From Williamsoniiplasma somnilux (lineage in GTDB: Bacteria > Bacillota_I > Bacilli_A > Mycoplasmatales > Mycoplasmataceae), in NCBI RefSeq assembly GCF_002804005.1, contig NZ_CP024965.1, forward strand, positions 310,001 through 374,000: DNA of 64,000 bases, in the 5' to 3' direction. Within the stretch, counting starts at the first letter, position 1. Each line of letters starts with the position of its first letter. The translations under genes and the position numbers were made by a program. This document shows, piece by piece, positions 1 to 9,718 of the stretch. The notes beneath the pieces are model-generated. The model had not been told where the DNA came from, ran no database searches, and saw only the letters and a list, made by a program, of their open reading frames with translations.

Positions 1-2063
1 GAGAGAGAAAAATTAGAGGTTACAAATCACAAGGGATGATTTGTGCTTTGAATGAAATAGGAATTAAAAATTCTTTTTTAAGCAAAAAAGAAGCTGACTC
101 AATTTACGAAATTCATTCCGCTAATATCACTAAAGATAATATAGGTAAATCAATTAATGCGATTGGTTTTGATGATTATATTTGAGATATGGATCTAACA
201 TTAGATCGTAGTGATGCTTTAGGGGCAACGCAATTAATTAAAGAAATTGCTAATTATTTTAAACTTAACATTGATTGAAATTATTTAAATCCTCAAACAG
301 TTTCATCATTTACTTCAAATGCAATATTTGAAGTTGAATCGGACTTAAATAAAGATATTAATACTTTGGCATTTCAAGAATTTTGTATTAAGAATCAAAA
401 ATTTGTTTTAGAAGCAGCAGATGATATTTGATTAAAATTAAATAATGTAAAAACTAAAGAAAATAACTTTGAAGATCTTGCAAATATTGTGGCTATTGAA
501 TCTGGTCAACCAATTATTTTAATTGATCAAACTAAAATTAGAGGTTCAATTAAATTAGAATTAAAAAATCTTGAGGGTAAAGATTTTATTTGTTTAACTA
601 ATCAAAATAAAATAATTAACATTATTGGTCAAGATATAGAACAAGAATTTAAGGTTTCTGAAACAACTGAAAAGGTTATGGGGATTTATTTAAATTTGAA
701 CACAAATTTAATGCGTAAACAACAAAAAAATTTGGATATTTCTAATACATTTACCCAAAGATTTATGAAACCACTAAATTCTAATCTTTTTGAATTTTCA
801 TCAAAAGTTTTAGTTGCAAATTTGGAAAGATATAATTTATTAACAAGCCTTTCAAGTATCTATGTTGTCATAGAAAAACCTAATACAAACAATGTCTTTA
901 AAATTTCATTAAAAAAAATTAATGATTTTTTAGGAACAAATTTAAGTAGTGAAAAAATTAAAAAATTATTTAGAACGTTAGACATTAGCATCTCTGGAAA
1001 TGATGAAGAACTTATTTTTACAGTTGATCTTAATAGAACTGATTTATATGGAAAATATGATATTTGCGAAGAAATCGCAAGACTATATGGTTATGACAAC
1101 ATCCAAGAAGTTGCTCCAACTATTATTGCCAGAGAAAATACTAAAAAAACGGAAGCAAAAATTCAAAATAAAATTTCTGACTATTTAATTGGTCTTGGAT
1201 TTAACAACACTAAAACTTATTCATTATTAGCAAAAGAAGAAGTATTGAAATGAAATCTTTTTAAACTCAAAGAACCAGTAAACTTAATGTCGCCACTATC
1301 CAAACTACACGAAACTTATCGATTATCTTTAATTAGTTCTTTGATAGAGGTTTCTGCATTTAACTCTGCAATAGACAATAAAAAAGTAAAACTTTGGGAA
1401 ACAGCAGATGTTTATACAAATGATTTACAAAGACAAAAACATTTGGCAATTTTAGTTTCTGGCGATGTTTTGAACGATAAAATGAATGATTCTTCAATTG
1501 TAAATAATTACTTCTATTTAAAAGGTGTTGCTGAAAATATTTTTTCTCAATATAAATTAGACGCAAGTAAGATTACCTATTCAGTTTTAGAAAACGTAAT
1601 TGATGAAATTCATCCTTATGTAAATGCAGAAATAAAATTTAAAGACGAAGTTTTGGGTTACATTTTTCAAGTTAATCCCAAACATGCTAACATTAAAAAA
1701 ATTAGCAAAACATTTGGGTTGGAACTTAATTTATCAATTGTTGAAAAAAATTCAGAAAAAATATATAGTGTCAAAGCTTTGTCTAAATTTCAACATTCAA
1801 CAAGAGATATCTCGTTGCTTTTAAATAATGAAATAAAATATGAAGATGTTATTAAACAGTTAACTGCGGGAGTAAATAACTTAATTAATATTAAATTAAT
1901 TGATGAATACACTGACGAAAAATTAATTAAACAAAACCAAAAATCTTTAGCTATTTCTTTTACTTTTAATAATGTTGATAAACAAATGGATGAAAAAGAT
2001 ATTACCACTGAATGAAGCAAGATTTTAAATAATGCTAATCTTAAAAGTTGAGTTGTGCGTTAA
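1..2063 (+). CDS. pheT: Phenylalanine--tRNA ligase beta subunit (5' end outside window)
   Basis: Beta chain of the cytoplasmic (alpha-beta)2 phenylalanyl-tRNA synthetase, which charges tRNA-Phe. The open frame enters from the left edge with the end of the N-terminal tRNA-binding (EMAP-like) domain (GYKSQGMICALNEIG near the edge), so roughly the first 90 residues are missing. The central B5-type region (DLNRTDLYGKYDICEEIARL) and the C-terminal anticodon-binding fold (KFQHSTRDISLLLN) are visible. Several Trp codons are TGA (for example 1251-1253 and 2013-2015), so a standard-code reading would break the gene. It ends in TAA at 2061-2063, which overlaps the ATG of the next gene. The alpha-subunit gene would be expected just upstream, outside the window. 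Confidence 0.95.
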
Positions 2064-2569
2064 TGCTACATAAAGAGTTACGTAAAAATTTTAGTCAAGA
2101 AATTAAAAAAAAATTACCAAATTTAGAAATTTACAAATCCATTAATCCACTAATTAAAAAATTTTTAAATGTAGAATTTGACATTGATCTAAAATATTTT
2201 AGTAAAATTGAAACTGTTGAAATTTTAGGAATTATTAATTTTGAGCTTTTAGCAATTGATGCACGTGATGGTCATGAATTTCATTATACAAATGAAATTG
2301 ATTGAAATGATGTTTACACTTTTAATTCTGAACTTAACGATCATGCTAACATTATTTTTGGCGATGATTTCGATATAGAAGCATATGCTATTGAACAAAT
2401 AAATATGAATATCCCTTTAAACTTAACAATTAATCATGGTATAATTTCTAAGACTGGTTCTGGATGAAGTGTAATGTCTGAGGAAGAATATCTTCAAGAT
2501 GTTGACCGTGAAGACCCAGACCCAAGATGAGAAAAATTGAACGAATTTTCAAATAAAAATAACAAATAG
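2063..2569 (+). CDS. YceD / DUF177-like protein
   Basis: About 168 residues. The ATG at 2063 shares its A with the pheT stop codon, and the gene ends 11 bp before rpmF. A YceD (DUF177) gene directly before rpmF is a widespread bacterial arrangement; the family is thought to act in large-subunit rRNA or ribosome metabolism. The sequence matches in outline: a charged N-terminus (MLHKELRKNF), a central beta-rich part (LGIINFELLAIDARDG) and a C-terminal acidic motif (DREDPDPRWEKL) typical of the 'DPR...L' ending. The family's two Cys residues are absent. Trp codons are TGA. Assignment rests on gene order plus the C-terminal motif; biochemical role is not established here. Confidence 0.75.
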
Positions 2570-2580
2570 GAGGTGTTAGT

Positions 2581-2760
2581 ATGGCTGTACCATTTAGAAA
2601 AACCAGTAAGGCTGCTAAAAACAAAAGACGTTCTCATTTAGCATTGGCTTCAGCATCAATCGTTTCATGTGCAAACTGTGGTGCTATGATCAAACCTCAC
2701 CATGTATGTAGAGAATGTGGTTTCTACAAAGGAAAAGAAATTAAAAAAGTTGAAGTTTAA
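2581..2760 (+). CDS. rpmF: 50S ribosomal protein L32
   Basis: 59 residues, preceded by a strong ribosome-binding site (AGGAGGTG at 2569-2576). The start MAVPFRKTSKAAKNKRRSH is the canonical L32 opening, and two CxxC pairs (CANC and CREC) form the zinc ribbon; the zinc-binding form is retained. The gene follows the YceD-like gene and is closed by an intrinsic terminator 13 bp downstream, so pheT-yceD-rpmF looks like one transcription unit. Confidence 0.97.
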   Translation: MAVPFRKTSKAAKNKRRSHLALASASIVSCANCGAMIKPHHVCRECGFYKGKEIKKVEV

Positions 2761-2773
2761 TTATTTTTTAAAG

Positions 2774-2807
2774 AAAAGGCAAGGATTTAACCTTGCCTTT
2801 TCTTTTT
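2774..2807 (+). terminator. Intrinsic terminator after rpmF
   Basis: An 11-bp perfect stem, AAAAGGCAAGG (2774-2784) pairing with CCTTGCCTTTT (2791-2801), six-base loop, then CTTTTT. It separates the pheT-rpmF unit from the division cluster. Confidence 0.9.
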
Positions 2808-2866
2808 GCAAAATTTAAGTCAAAAAATAGCATATTTTTAAAAATATGTAATAATAATATATATAG

Positions 2867-2890
2867 TGGGTGAAAGTGGGGAAAAGTGTC
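2867..2890 (+). promoter_or_regulatory. Tandem MraZ boxes in front of mraZ
   Basis: Direct repeats with a 10-bp period lie immediately before the mraZ start: TGGGTGAAAG (2867-2876), TGGGGAAAAG (2877-2886), TGTC (2887-2890). Repeats of this kind (GTG cores spaced by one helical turn) are the known binding sites of MraZ in other bacteria and in mycoplasmas. An AT-rich -10-like stretch (TAATAATATATATA) lies just upstream, so the boxes sit at or just after the probable transcription start and overlap the translation start region. This implies autoregulation of the division operon by its first product. The boxes are seen; regulation is inferred from the family. Confidence 0.8.
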
Positions 2891-2892
2891 AT

Positions 2893-3324
2893 ATGTTATT
2901 AGGAACTTTTGAAAATAAATTAGATGATAAATTGCGTTTGACTATCCCTTCGAAAATGCGCGGTCAATTAGGAAATGTCGTTTTTGTCTCTAAAGGATTT
3001 GAATGCAGTTTGGAAATCAGAAGTGCTGACGAATATCAAAAATGAATTGATAGTATTTTGTCTTTAGCAACAATGAGTACTAAGGCACGTTTGCTTCAAC
3101 GTGAAATTCTTGGAAATTCAGCTGAAGCAGAGATTGATTCTTCAGGAAGAATTAAAATTCCATCAAATCTACTAACTTTAGCAGGGATTGCTAAAGATGT
3201 TTTTGTTATCGGGGTTGGTTCAAGAATCGAACTCTGAGATAAGAACAAATATAATAAATATTTAGAAGCGAATAGCTCAGAGTTGGAAAAAGTAGCTGAC
3301 TTATTAAGCGGTTATGTAGGTTAA
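2893..3324 (+). CDS. mraZ: Transcriptional regulator MraZ
   Basis: 143 residues, the standard MraZ length. It carries two SpoVT-AbrB-like halves: the first around LLGTFENKLDDKLRLTIPSKMR, the second around AEAEIDSSGRIKIPSNLLTLAG, which is the usual duplicated 'D..GR..IP' motif. MraZ forms ring-shaped oligomers that bind the repeats just upstream and control the division cluster (known for the family). It is the first gene of mraZ-rsmH-ftsA-ftsZ-sepF and ends 1 bp before rsmH starts. The start is fixed by the family N-terminus. No separate Shine-Dalgarno is obvious; the GGGG of the operator may serve. Confidence 0.95.
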
Positions 3325-3325
3325 T

Positions 3326-4255
3326 ATGGAAAAGTTACATGTGCCAGTTTTATTAACAGAGTCAATTAAGCTTCTCAATATTAAACCTGGAGGCATCTAT
3401 GTAGATTGCACTTTAGGAAGAGGTGGGCACTCTAGTGAGATTTTAAAAAAGCTATCAACTGGTAAATTATTTGCAATTGACCAAGATCCTACTGCGATTA
3501 AAGAAGGAAAAGAAGTTTTAACAAAAATTTCACCTAACTTTGAAATTTTAGAAGGAAATTTTTTAAATATTTCCGCATTGTTAGCTATTAAAAATGTCTT
3601 TAAAGTTGATGGTATTTTATATGATTTAGGGGTTTCTTCGCCACAACTAGATGTTGGTGCTAGAGGTTTCAGTTATCGTTTTGATGGCCCGTTAGATATG
3701 CGCATGGATCCTATCAATAATCCATTGACAGCTGCTAAAGTTATTAATACTTATCATCCTAATGATTTGGTGAAAATTTTAAAGAATTTTGGTGATGAAA
3801 ATTTTGCTGAAAAAATAGTTGAAAATATTATTTTAAAAAGACCAATTAATACAACTTTGGAATTAGTAGATGTAATCAAATCTTCTTTGCCTCAAAAAGT
3901 TCTTAAAGCTCAAAAACATCCAGCTAAAAAAACTTTTCAAGCGCTACGAATTTTTGTCAATAATGAAATCGAAGTTTTCAAAGATTCATTGGAACAAAGT
4001 TTAGAATTGTTAAATTCAAAAGGACGCATTGTTGTTATAACTTTTCACTCTTTAGAAGAAAAAATTGTTAAGGAAACTTTTAAAAAATTAACAATTTCAC
4101 CAAGAGATACCGTGATTTCTACATTGCCTATTGAAATTGAATCAGACACTGAGTTTAAACTTGTAATTAAAAAACCTGTTCGGGCAGATAAGACAGAATT
4201 AAAGATAAATAATCGTGCACATAGCGCCAAGCTTTGAGCGATAGAAAAGAAATAG
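3326..4255 (+). CDS. rsmH: 16S rRNA (cytosine(1402)-N4)-methyltransferase
   Basis: 309 residues. RsmH (MraW) methylates N4 of C1402 in the decoding centre of 16S rRNA using S-adenosylmethionine. The N-terminus HVPVLLTESIKLL and the SAM-binding motif VDCTLGRGGHS are characteristic, followed by LYDLGVSSPQLD and VITFHSLEEKIVK. The C-terminus runs through a TGA Trp (4235-4237) to TAG at 4253-4255. It follows mraZ by a single base, as usual in division clusters. Confidence 0.96.
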
Positions 4256-4268
4256 GAGGTGAAAAATT

Positions 4269-5612
4269 ATGCAAATACTTGATAAAAGAATTTATGCAAC
4301 TTGAGAAGTTCAAAATAATAGTTACAATTTTTCTGTTATTAAATACAACGATAAAAATGACATTTTAGTTTTATACAAAGAAAGTTATAATTCTAAAAAA
4401 GATTTATTAGATGCTGAAGGCAAAATCATTGACATTAAAGCTGCCGCTAAATATCTAAATGATTTTTGTGAAAAATATGAACAATCTTATAATGGTTATA
4501 AACTTTCAAAAATTAGCATAATTCTTCCTTCAAAAAATCTTAAAATTTGCAATAAATATGAAGAAATTTTAATTGAATCTGATGTAAATATTCCAGGACA
4601 AGTGAAGAGAGAACAAATTCTTAATTTACTTAGTTTAACAAAACAAAAAGCTGTGAACAATGATTATAAAATTATTAATTCTAAGAGTATAAATTGATTT
4701 TTAGATGGCAATCTAACTAATATTGAAGGAATTTTAAAATTAAAAGGTCATAAAATTGGCTTAGATTCTAAAACTTATGAAATTGATAAAACTGTTTATA
4801 ATACGCATATTCAAGTAGTAAAAATGATTGGTAAAGAAATACTATCATTTTATTTAAATATTGAAGCTTTATATCGTAACATTGATCAAGATTTAAAAAA
4901 GAAAAGATCAATGATGATTGTCAATTGAGGTGAAAATTCAATAGAAGCAGCTTATTTTGCAAATGGTGCATTATTAGATTATAAATATATTCCTCAAGGT
5001 TTAGCTTCGGTTAGAGTGATAATCGCTAAAATTTTAAAAATCAAAGAAAATATTGCAAATAAGTATTTATACAATTTAGTTGATTTTAATTCAACTAATA
5101 TCATTGATTCAAATATTCTTTATAAATGAGATAGCGACACTAAATCGCTAAAGAAAAATACTAAAGAAAATCTTAAATTAATTATTCAAAAGCAAATTTC
5201 AGAAATTTACAATAATGCAAAATCTTTACAAAATAATAAAAAAGATCAAAATTTAATTATTTATAATTTTGGAGAAATCCGAAAAATCCCTGGTGGAGAA
5301 GCACTTTTGAAAAAAAATATTTTAGACAATGAGTTTGTTTATAGTGAAACAATTATGGGAATTAGAAATTCAATAAATATGGAAGCTCTTATTGGTTCAA
5401 CAAGGATTATGGATAATCGCAATGTTGAGAAACAAAATCGTATGATAACTTCAGTTTACACAGAAAATCATAAAACAATTAACGAAAGACTTAAAAATCA
5501 AACCTTCATTAATAAAGAGAATTACAACAAAGACAATAGTGAAAACCCTAAACTAAAACCTTTGTTTCTATTAAATGAAGGTATAATAATTGATAAAAAG
5601 GAAACAAATTAA
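4269..5612 (+). CDS. ftsA: Divergent FtsA-like cell division protein
   Basis: 447 residues, strong ribosome-binding site (AGGAGGTG, 4255-4262). Position between rsmH and ftsZ, and the layout of an actin-fold ATPase of FtsA type, support the call. The N-terminal half contains an SHS2-like insert (IIDSDVN-type region VDIPGQVKREQILN replaced here by VNIPGQVKREQILN) and the stretch GILKLKGHKIGLDSKTYEID resembles the FtsA 'P.GM.G..LE' region. The later part AAYFANGALLDYKYIPQGLA resembles the phosphate-2 region before the helix that follows. The C-terminal tail (roughly residues 370-447) is long and polar and ends KPLFLLNEGIIIDKKETN. Sequence divergence from walled relatives is strong, as expected without a peptidoglycan machinery. 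It could be called only 'FtsA/actin-like'; the ftsA symbol is by context. Confidence 0.72.
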
Positions 5613-5638
5613 AATTTGTAAATTACAAGGAGGACAAT

Positions 5639-6769
5639 ATGTCAAATCAAGAATTTAATCAAACAGCAAAAATTAAAGTAATCGGAATTGGTGGTGGTGG
5701 CAATAACGCTGTTAATCGTATGGTGAATGAAAATGTTCATGGAGTAGAATTTATTATTGCCAATACCGATGCTCAAGTTTTGGCTGCATCAAATGCTCCT
5801 AAAAAAATTATTTTAGGAGAAAAAATTTCTAAAGGTCTTGGAGCTGGAGCTAACCCTGAAGTTGGTAAACAAGCAGCTTTAGAATCAGCAGAAACAATTA
5901 AAGAAGCTTTAGAAGGAGCTGATTTAATTTTTATTGCCGCTGGAATGGGCGGGGGAACTGGGACAGGGGCTGCACCGGTAATCGCTAAAATTGCTCAAGA
6001 GTCAGGAGCATTAGTTGTTGCAATTGTTACTAAGCCGTTTAGATTTGAAGGTAAAAACCGTTCTGCCCATGCAATTGCAGGACTAGAAGAATTAAAAAAA
6101 TACGTTGATTCTGTTATTATTATTTCAAATGATAAGTTATTGGAATATATCGGAGGATTACCAATTACAGATTCTTTCAAAGAAGCTGATAACATTTTAA
6201 AACAAGGGGTCCAAACAATTACAGATTTAATTGCTGTGCCTGCAGTTATTAACTTAGATTTTGCTGATGTTCGAACAGTTATGAGTAAAAAGGGTAATGC
6301 TTTATTTGGAATCGGAATTGCTGAAGGCAAAGAAAAAGCAGTAACGGCTGCTAATAAAGCGATTTCTTCTGCATTATTAGAAGCTTCGATTCAAGGTTCA
6401 AAAGATGTGATTGTTAATGTTACTGGTGGTAAAAATATTTCATTAAATGATGCTTACGATGCAGTTGATGTTGTTCAACAAGCGGTTGGCAGTGAAGAAA
6501 CTAATATTGTGTTCGGAATTGCTATTAATGATGCATTAGAAGACGAAATTATTGTGACAGTAATTGCGACTGGTTTTGATCAAGATGATAATCACAAATA
6601 TGTTACTCCTCAATCAGGAATTGTAGAATCAACAAGACAACGCAATTTAAATCAAGCTTTAAATACTGATCTAAGTTCTTTACAAAATCGTTCAGGTGAT
6701 TTTGTAAAGAAATCTTCTGATAATGTCGAAGATGAGATTGATGATGATTTCCCAACTTTCTTAAAATAA
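5639..6769 (+). CDS. ftsZ: Cell division GTPase FtsZ
   Basis: 376 residues with no TGA. Tubulin-like GTPase that polymerises at the division site. The signature GGGTGTGAAP is at residues 104-113, the N-terminal GGGGNNAVNRM at about 18-28, and the T7 synergy loop NLDFADVRTVM at about 202-212. The variable linker after about residue 315 is polar, and the end DDDFPTFLK is a plausible conserved C-terminal peptide that binds FtsA-like and SepF partners. A good ribosome-binding site (AAGGAGG) lies before the ATG. SepF starts immediately after its stop. Confidence 0.98.
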   Translation: MSNQEFNQTAKIKVIGIGGGGNNAVNRMVNENVHGVEFIIANTDAQVLAASNAPKKIILGEKISKGLGAGANPEVGKQAALESAETIKEALEGADLIFIAAGMGGGTGTGAAPVIAKIAQESGALVVAIVTKPFRFEGKNRSAHAIAGLEELKKYVDSVIIISNDKLLEYIGGLPITDSFKEADNILKQGVQTITDLIAVPAVINLDFADVRTVMSKKGNALFGIGIAEGKEKAVTAANKAISSALLEASIQGSKDVIVNVTGGKNISLNDAYDAVDVVQQAVGSEETNIVFGIAINDALEDEIIVTVIATGFDQDDNHKYVTPQSGIVESTRQRNLNQALNTDLSSLQNRSGDFVKKSSDNVEDEIDDDFPTFLK

Positions 6770-6770
6770 G

Positions 6771-7145
6771 ATGTTCAATTTTTTAAAGAAAAATAAATTT
6801 AATGTAGATTCAGAATATAATTCTAATAACATTATTAATGATGTTGAAGAGTTAAAAACTTTCAGGGAAATCGAAGGAGATAAAAATTCTGAACCAACAT
6901 TAACAAAAACTATAACTAAAGACGTTAATCGTCGTACAACATTATTTCAACCAAATGCTTTTTCGGTTATTAAACCAATGGTCGATGAATTAATTCAACA
7001 TAAAATAATTTTAGTAGATTTATCAAAATTAAGCGAAGTTGATCGTAAACGTACAATCGATTTCTTAACAGGAGTTATGTATTCTTTAAATGGTGAATTT
7101 AGTAAAATCGAAAATAAAGTTTATAAATTTATTGTTAGAAAATAA
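6771..7145 (+). CDS. sepF: Cell division protein SepF
   Basis: 124 residues. SepF tethers FtsZ filaments to the membrane in many Gram-positive lineages. The conserved domain is the C-terminal half (about residues 45-124: TTLFQPNAFSVIKPMVDELI, then VDLSKLSEVDRKRTIDFLTG, ending in a KFIV strand). The N-terminus MFNFLKKNKFNV could form a short amphipathic membrane anchor. It begins 1 bp after ftsZ, so the two are translationally coupled. The presence of both SepF and an FtsA-like protein gives two possible FtsZ membrane anchors in this wall-less cell. Confidence 0.9.
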   Translation: MFNFLKKNKFNVDSEYNSNNIINDVEELKTFREIEGDKNSEPTLTKTITKDVNRRTTLFQPNAFSVIKPMVDELIQHKIILVDLSKLSEVDRKRTIDFLTGVMYSLNGEFSKIENKVYKFIVRK

Positions 7146-7155
7146 AGTTAAATTT

Positions 7156-7190
7156 AAAACCAATCAACATTCCGGTTGATTGGTTTTTTG
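7156..7190 (+). terminator. Intrinsic terminator after sepF
   Basis: A 13-bp stem AAAACCAATCAAC (7156-7168) pairs with GTTGATTGGTTTT (7175-7187), followed by TT. It ends the division operon. Confidence 0.92.
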
Positions 7191-7382
7191 TTTTAAATTA
7201 ATTATTTTTTTTCATTTGCTTAATTAATTAAAGATTGGCAATTGTAAAAAAACTATTGTTTAAGTGATTTTTTTGTAACAATTAATAATCTTAATTATTT
7301 TTTAAATATATTTATATCAATAAACAATCCTTCAATAAAATACTATAAGTGTTATCAAGTATATATAAATTTAAATTTTTAG

Positions 7383-7517
7383 TATAATCATATTGTAGGA
7401 GATAAAATGTTGTTTTAAAAAACACTAAATTTTATATATCTCTTTTAATTTAATATTCATTTTTATTATTTAAAAAAGTAATATGTTCTTAACATCTTGC
7501 TATTTGAAAGGAACAAA
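7383..7517 (+). promoter_or_regulatory. Promoter and structured leader of cassette A
   Basis: The gap 7191-7517 has no gene. It holds a -10 box TATAAT at 7383-7388 in the context TAGTATAAT that recurs before cassettes B, C and D; no clear -35 is visible. The leader of about 130 nt contains GGAGATA (7398-7404) able to pair with TATCTCTT (7437-7444) with two G-U pairs, matching a perfect stem in copies B and C. A second, imperfect repeat (ATGTT/AACAT) lies before the Shine-Dalgarno sequence AAAGGA (7508-7513). Confidence 0.7.
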
Positions 7518-9644
7518 ATGAAAAAGGAAAATAGTAAAGTAAGAAGTAAATTAAAATATGTTTTAATTTTACTTATTCTATTTATTACTATTGCGACAAT
7601 ATCTTTTGTGGTGCTTCAATTATCGCAAAAAAACATAAAAAATATTTCAGAAATAAAAAATGAACTTCAAACCACTTTAAATAATAAACTTAATTCCAAA
7701 TGAGATGTAAATGAACTTCAGAAAGAAGTTGACAACAAATGAGGGACTAAACAAATAACTGTAAAATTTATTTCTACCAGTGATAAAGAAAAAACAAATA
7801 ATTATGTAAATAATTATATGAATATTTTTGAACGGAAAATTCACAATGACACTTATTCATTTATAGGTAATGCTTCTAAAGAAAACAATTTTATATATAG
7901 TGGGTCAATAAATTTAATTCATAGTTATAGTGATATTAATAATAATTTGCAACCAATTACAAAAATAAACGATGACCTTCAAAAAATATTGGATGAAAAA
8001 ACAAATCAAGCTTGAACATTTAGAGAGTTGCAAGCAAGAATTAATAAAGATTATGGTGATGGTTCAATAACCGTTGAAGAGTTAGAAACAACTACTGAAA
8101 ATTTTTTTTCAAAAACGACAGAATGAAAGTTTATTGGTAATGGGACTTTAGAAAACACATTTCCATACGAAGGTTCAACTATTTTAAAACATAAATGAGA
8201 CGATAGTTTGGTTTCATTTATTGATATAACTTTAGTTGAACAAGAATTAAATGAAATACTTCAGTCTAACCATAATTCTGAATGAGATAAATGGAAATTA
8301 GAAGAAGCGATTGTTGAAAGCGGACTTGAGACAAACGGTGGAATTACTGTTGAAAAAATAAGGTCAAAAAAAACTCGTTCTTCAATTGGTGGACCTCAAC
8401 AAACCACATGAGAATTTACTGGTAATGCTAATGAAAACAATGATTTTATGTTTGAAGGTAAAATGGCTCTTGTTCATAATTGGAATGACAAAATTGACAC
8501 AACACAAGATATTTCTGACAAAGAAATAGTTAATAGACTTCAAATAATTTTAAACTTACCTGATTACAAAACTAAATCTTGAAATAAAAATAAATTAGAA
8601 CAAGCAATTGTAGATGCCAAAATTGATATTGCTGGTGGAATAACTGTTGAAGAAGTAGAAACAGTAGAAACTACTCGTTCTTCAATCGGCGGACCACATA
8701 TTACCATTTGAAAATTTATTGGTCATGGAAAAGAAAGTAATAATTGAAAATACTGAGGAACTATAAATTTAAATCATGAATGAAATAATAAAAAAGACAC
8801 AACAAAACCAATTTCTAACATTAAAGTTGAATTAAAAGCGATGGTAAATTCAACAGAATATAAAAACAAAGCTTGAATTCAAGATGATTTGCAAATGGCT
8901 GTTAACAAAAAATGAGCAGGAGCAGGAATCACTGTATCTCAAAAAAATATTTCATCAATTCATTTATTTGAAGAAAAACCACAAGTTACAACTTGAATAT
9001 TTACCGGTAATGGAACTATAAACAATAATTTACCATATAAAGATAGTGTTGAAATAATTCACAATTGAGTTGAATTAATTCCAGAAACTCAAGATATTGA
9101 ATTAATTAAAGATGAACTAACACTAATAATTAATATGGAAAAAGACAAAACTTGATCTAAAATTGAATTGCAAAGTGAAGTCGACATTACATATGGAGTT
9201 GGAGAAATAACAGTGATTGATCAGAATGAAGCAATAAAAGGTCGTTCTTCAGAAATTGTACCAATGTTTAAAACGTGAATATTTAAAGGAAACGATACAG
9301 CCGAAAACCAATTAAAATACTCCGGAGAAACATCAGCAATTCACTCTTGAACAGAAAAAATAGATACATCAATAGATATTTCAACTATTAATGATAAATT
9401 AAATATTTTAGTCAATGATGAAGCTCACAAAGATAAACCCTGAACCTTAGAAGAATTGCAAAATACTGTAAATTCAAAATTTAATGATGGAGAAATTGAG
9501 GTTCAAATTAAAATTAAAAACAGTAATTTTGTTGATAACAATGAACATGATGACACTTACGTTTTTATTGGAAAAGGTAATATTGATAACAGTTATAAAT
9601 ATAAAGGTTTAACAGAAGTAACTCATATATGAACTTTAATTTAA
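7518..9644 (+). CDS. Repeat surface-protein-like protein, short type (cassette A)
   Basis: 708 residues; I do not recognise the family. The start is the ATG 5 nt after AAAGGAAC. Residues about 14-36 (VLILLILFITIATISFVV) form one hydrophobic segment after a basic N-terminus, with no lipobox Cys: a membrane anchor with the rest probably outside. Then come seven units of about 90 residues with the pattern: helix with LQ.ILN, 'W...EL...I', 'GGITVEE', aromatic strand 'TTW.FTGNG', strand ending 'L.H.W'. The last unit stops at VTHIWTLI. Its last four units closely resemble the corresponding late units of the neighbouring 1173-residue protein (for example ESNNWKY and AVNKKW.G.GITVSQK). Almost all Trp codons are TGA. 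The protein has no Cys that I could find. Adhesin or antigen is an inference. Confidence 0.88.
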
Positions 9645-9718
9645 GAAGTGTTAAAAACATTTTGAAATAAAATAAAAAGTTTGTGCGGCGAACTTAATTT
9701 CGCAAAAAGGAGACTAAT

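Noticed and set aside
5995-6330. Minus-strand open frame inside ftsZ
   Set aside because: ftsZ is complete and conserved over this stretch; the reverse frame is a codon-bias shadow.
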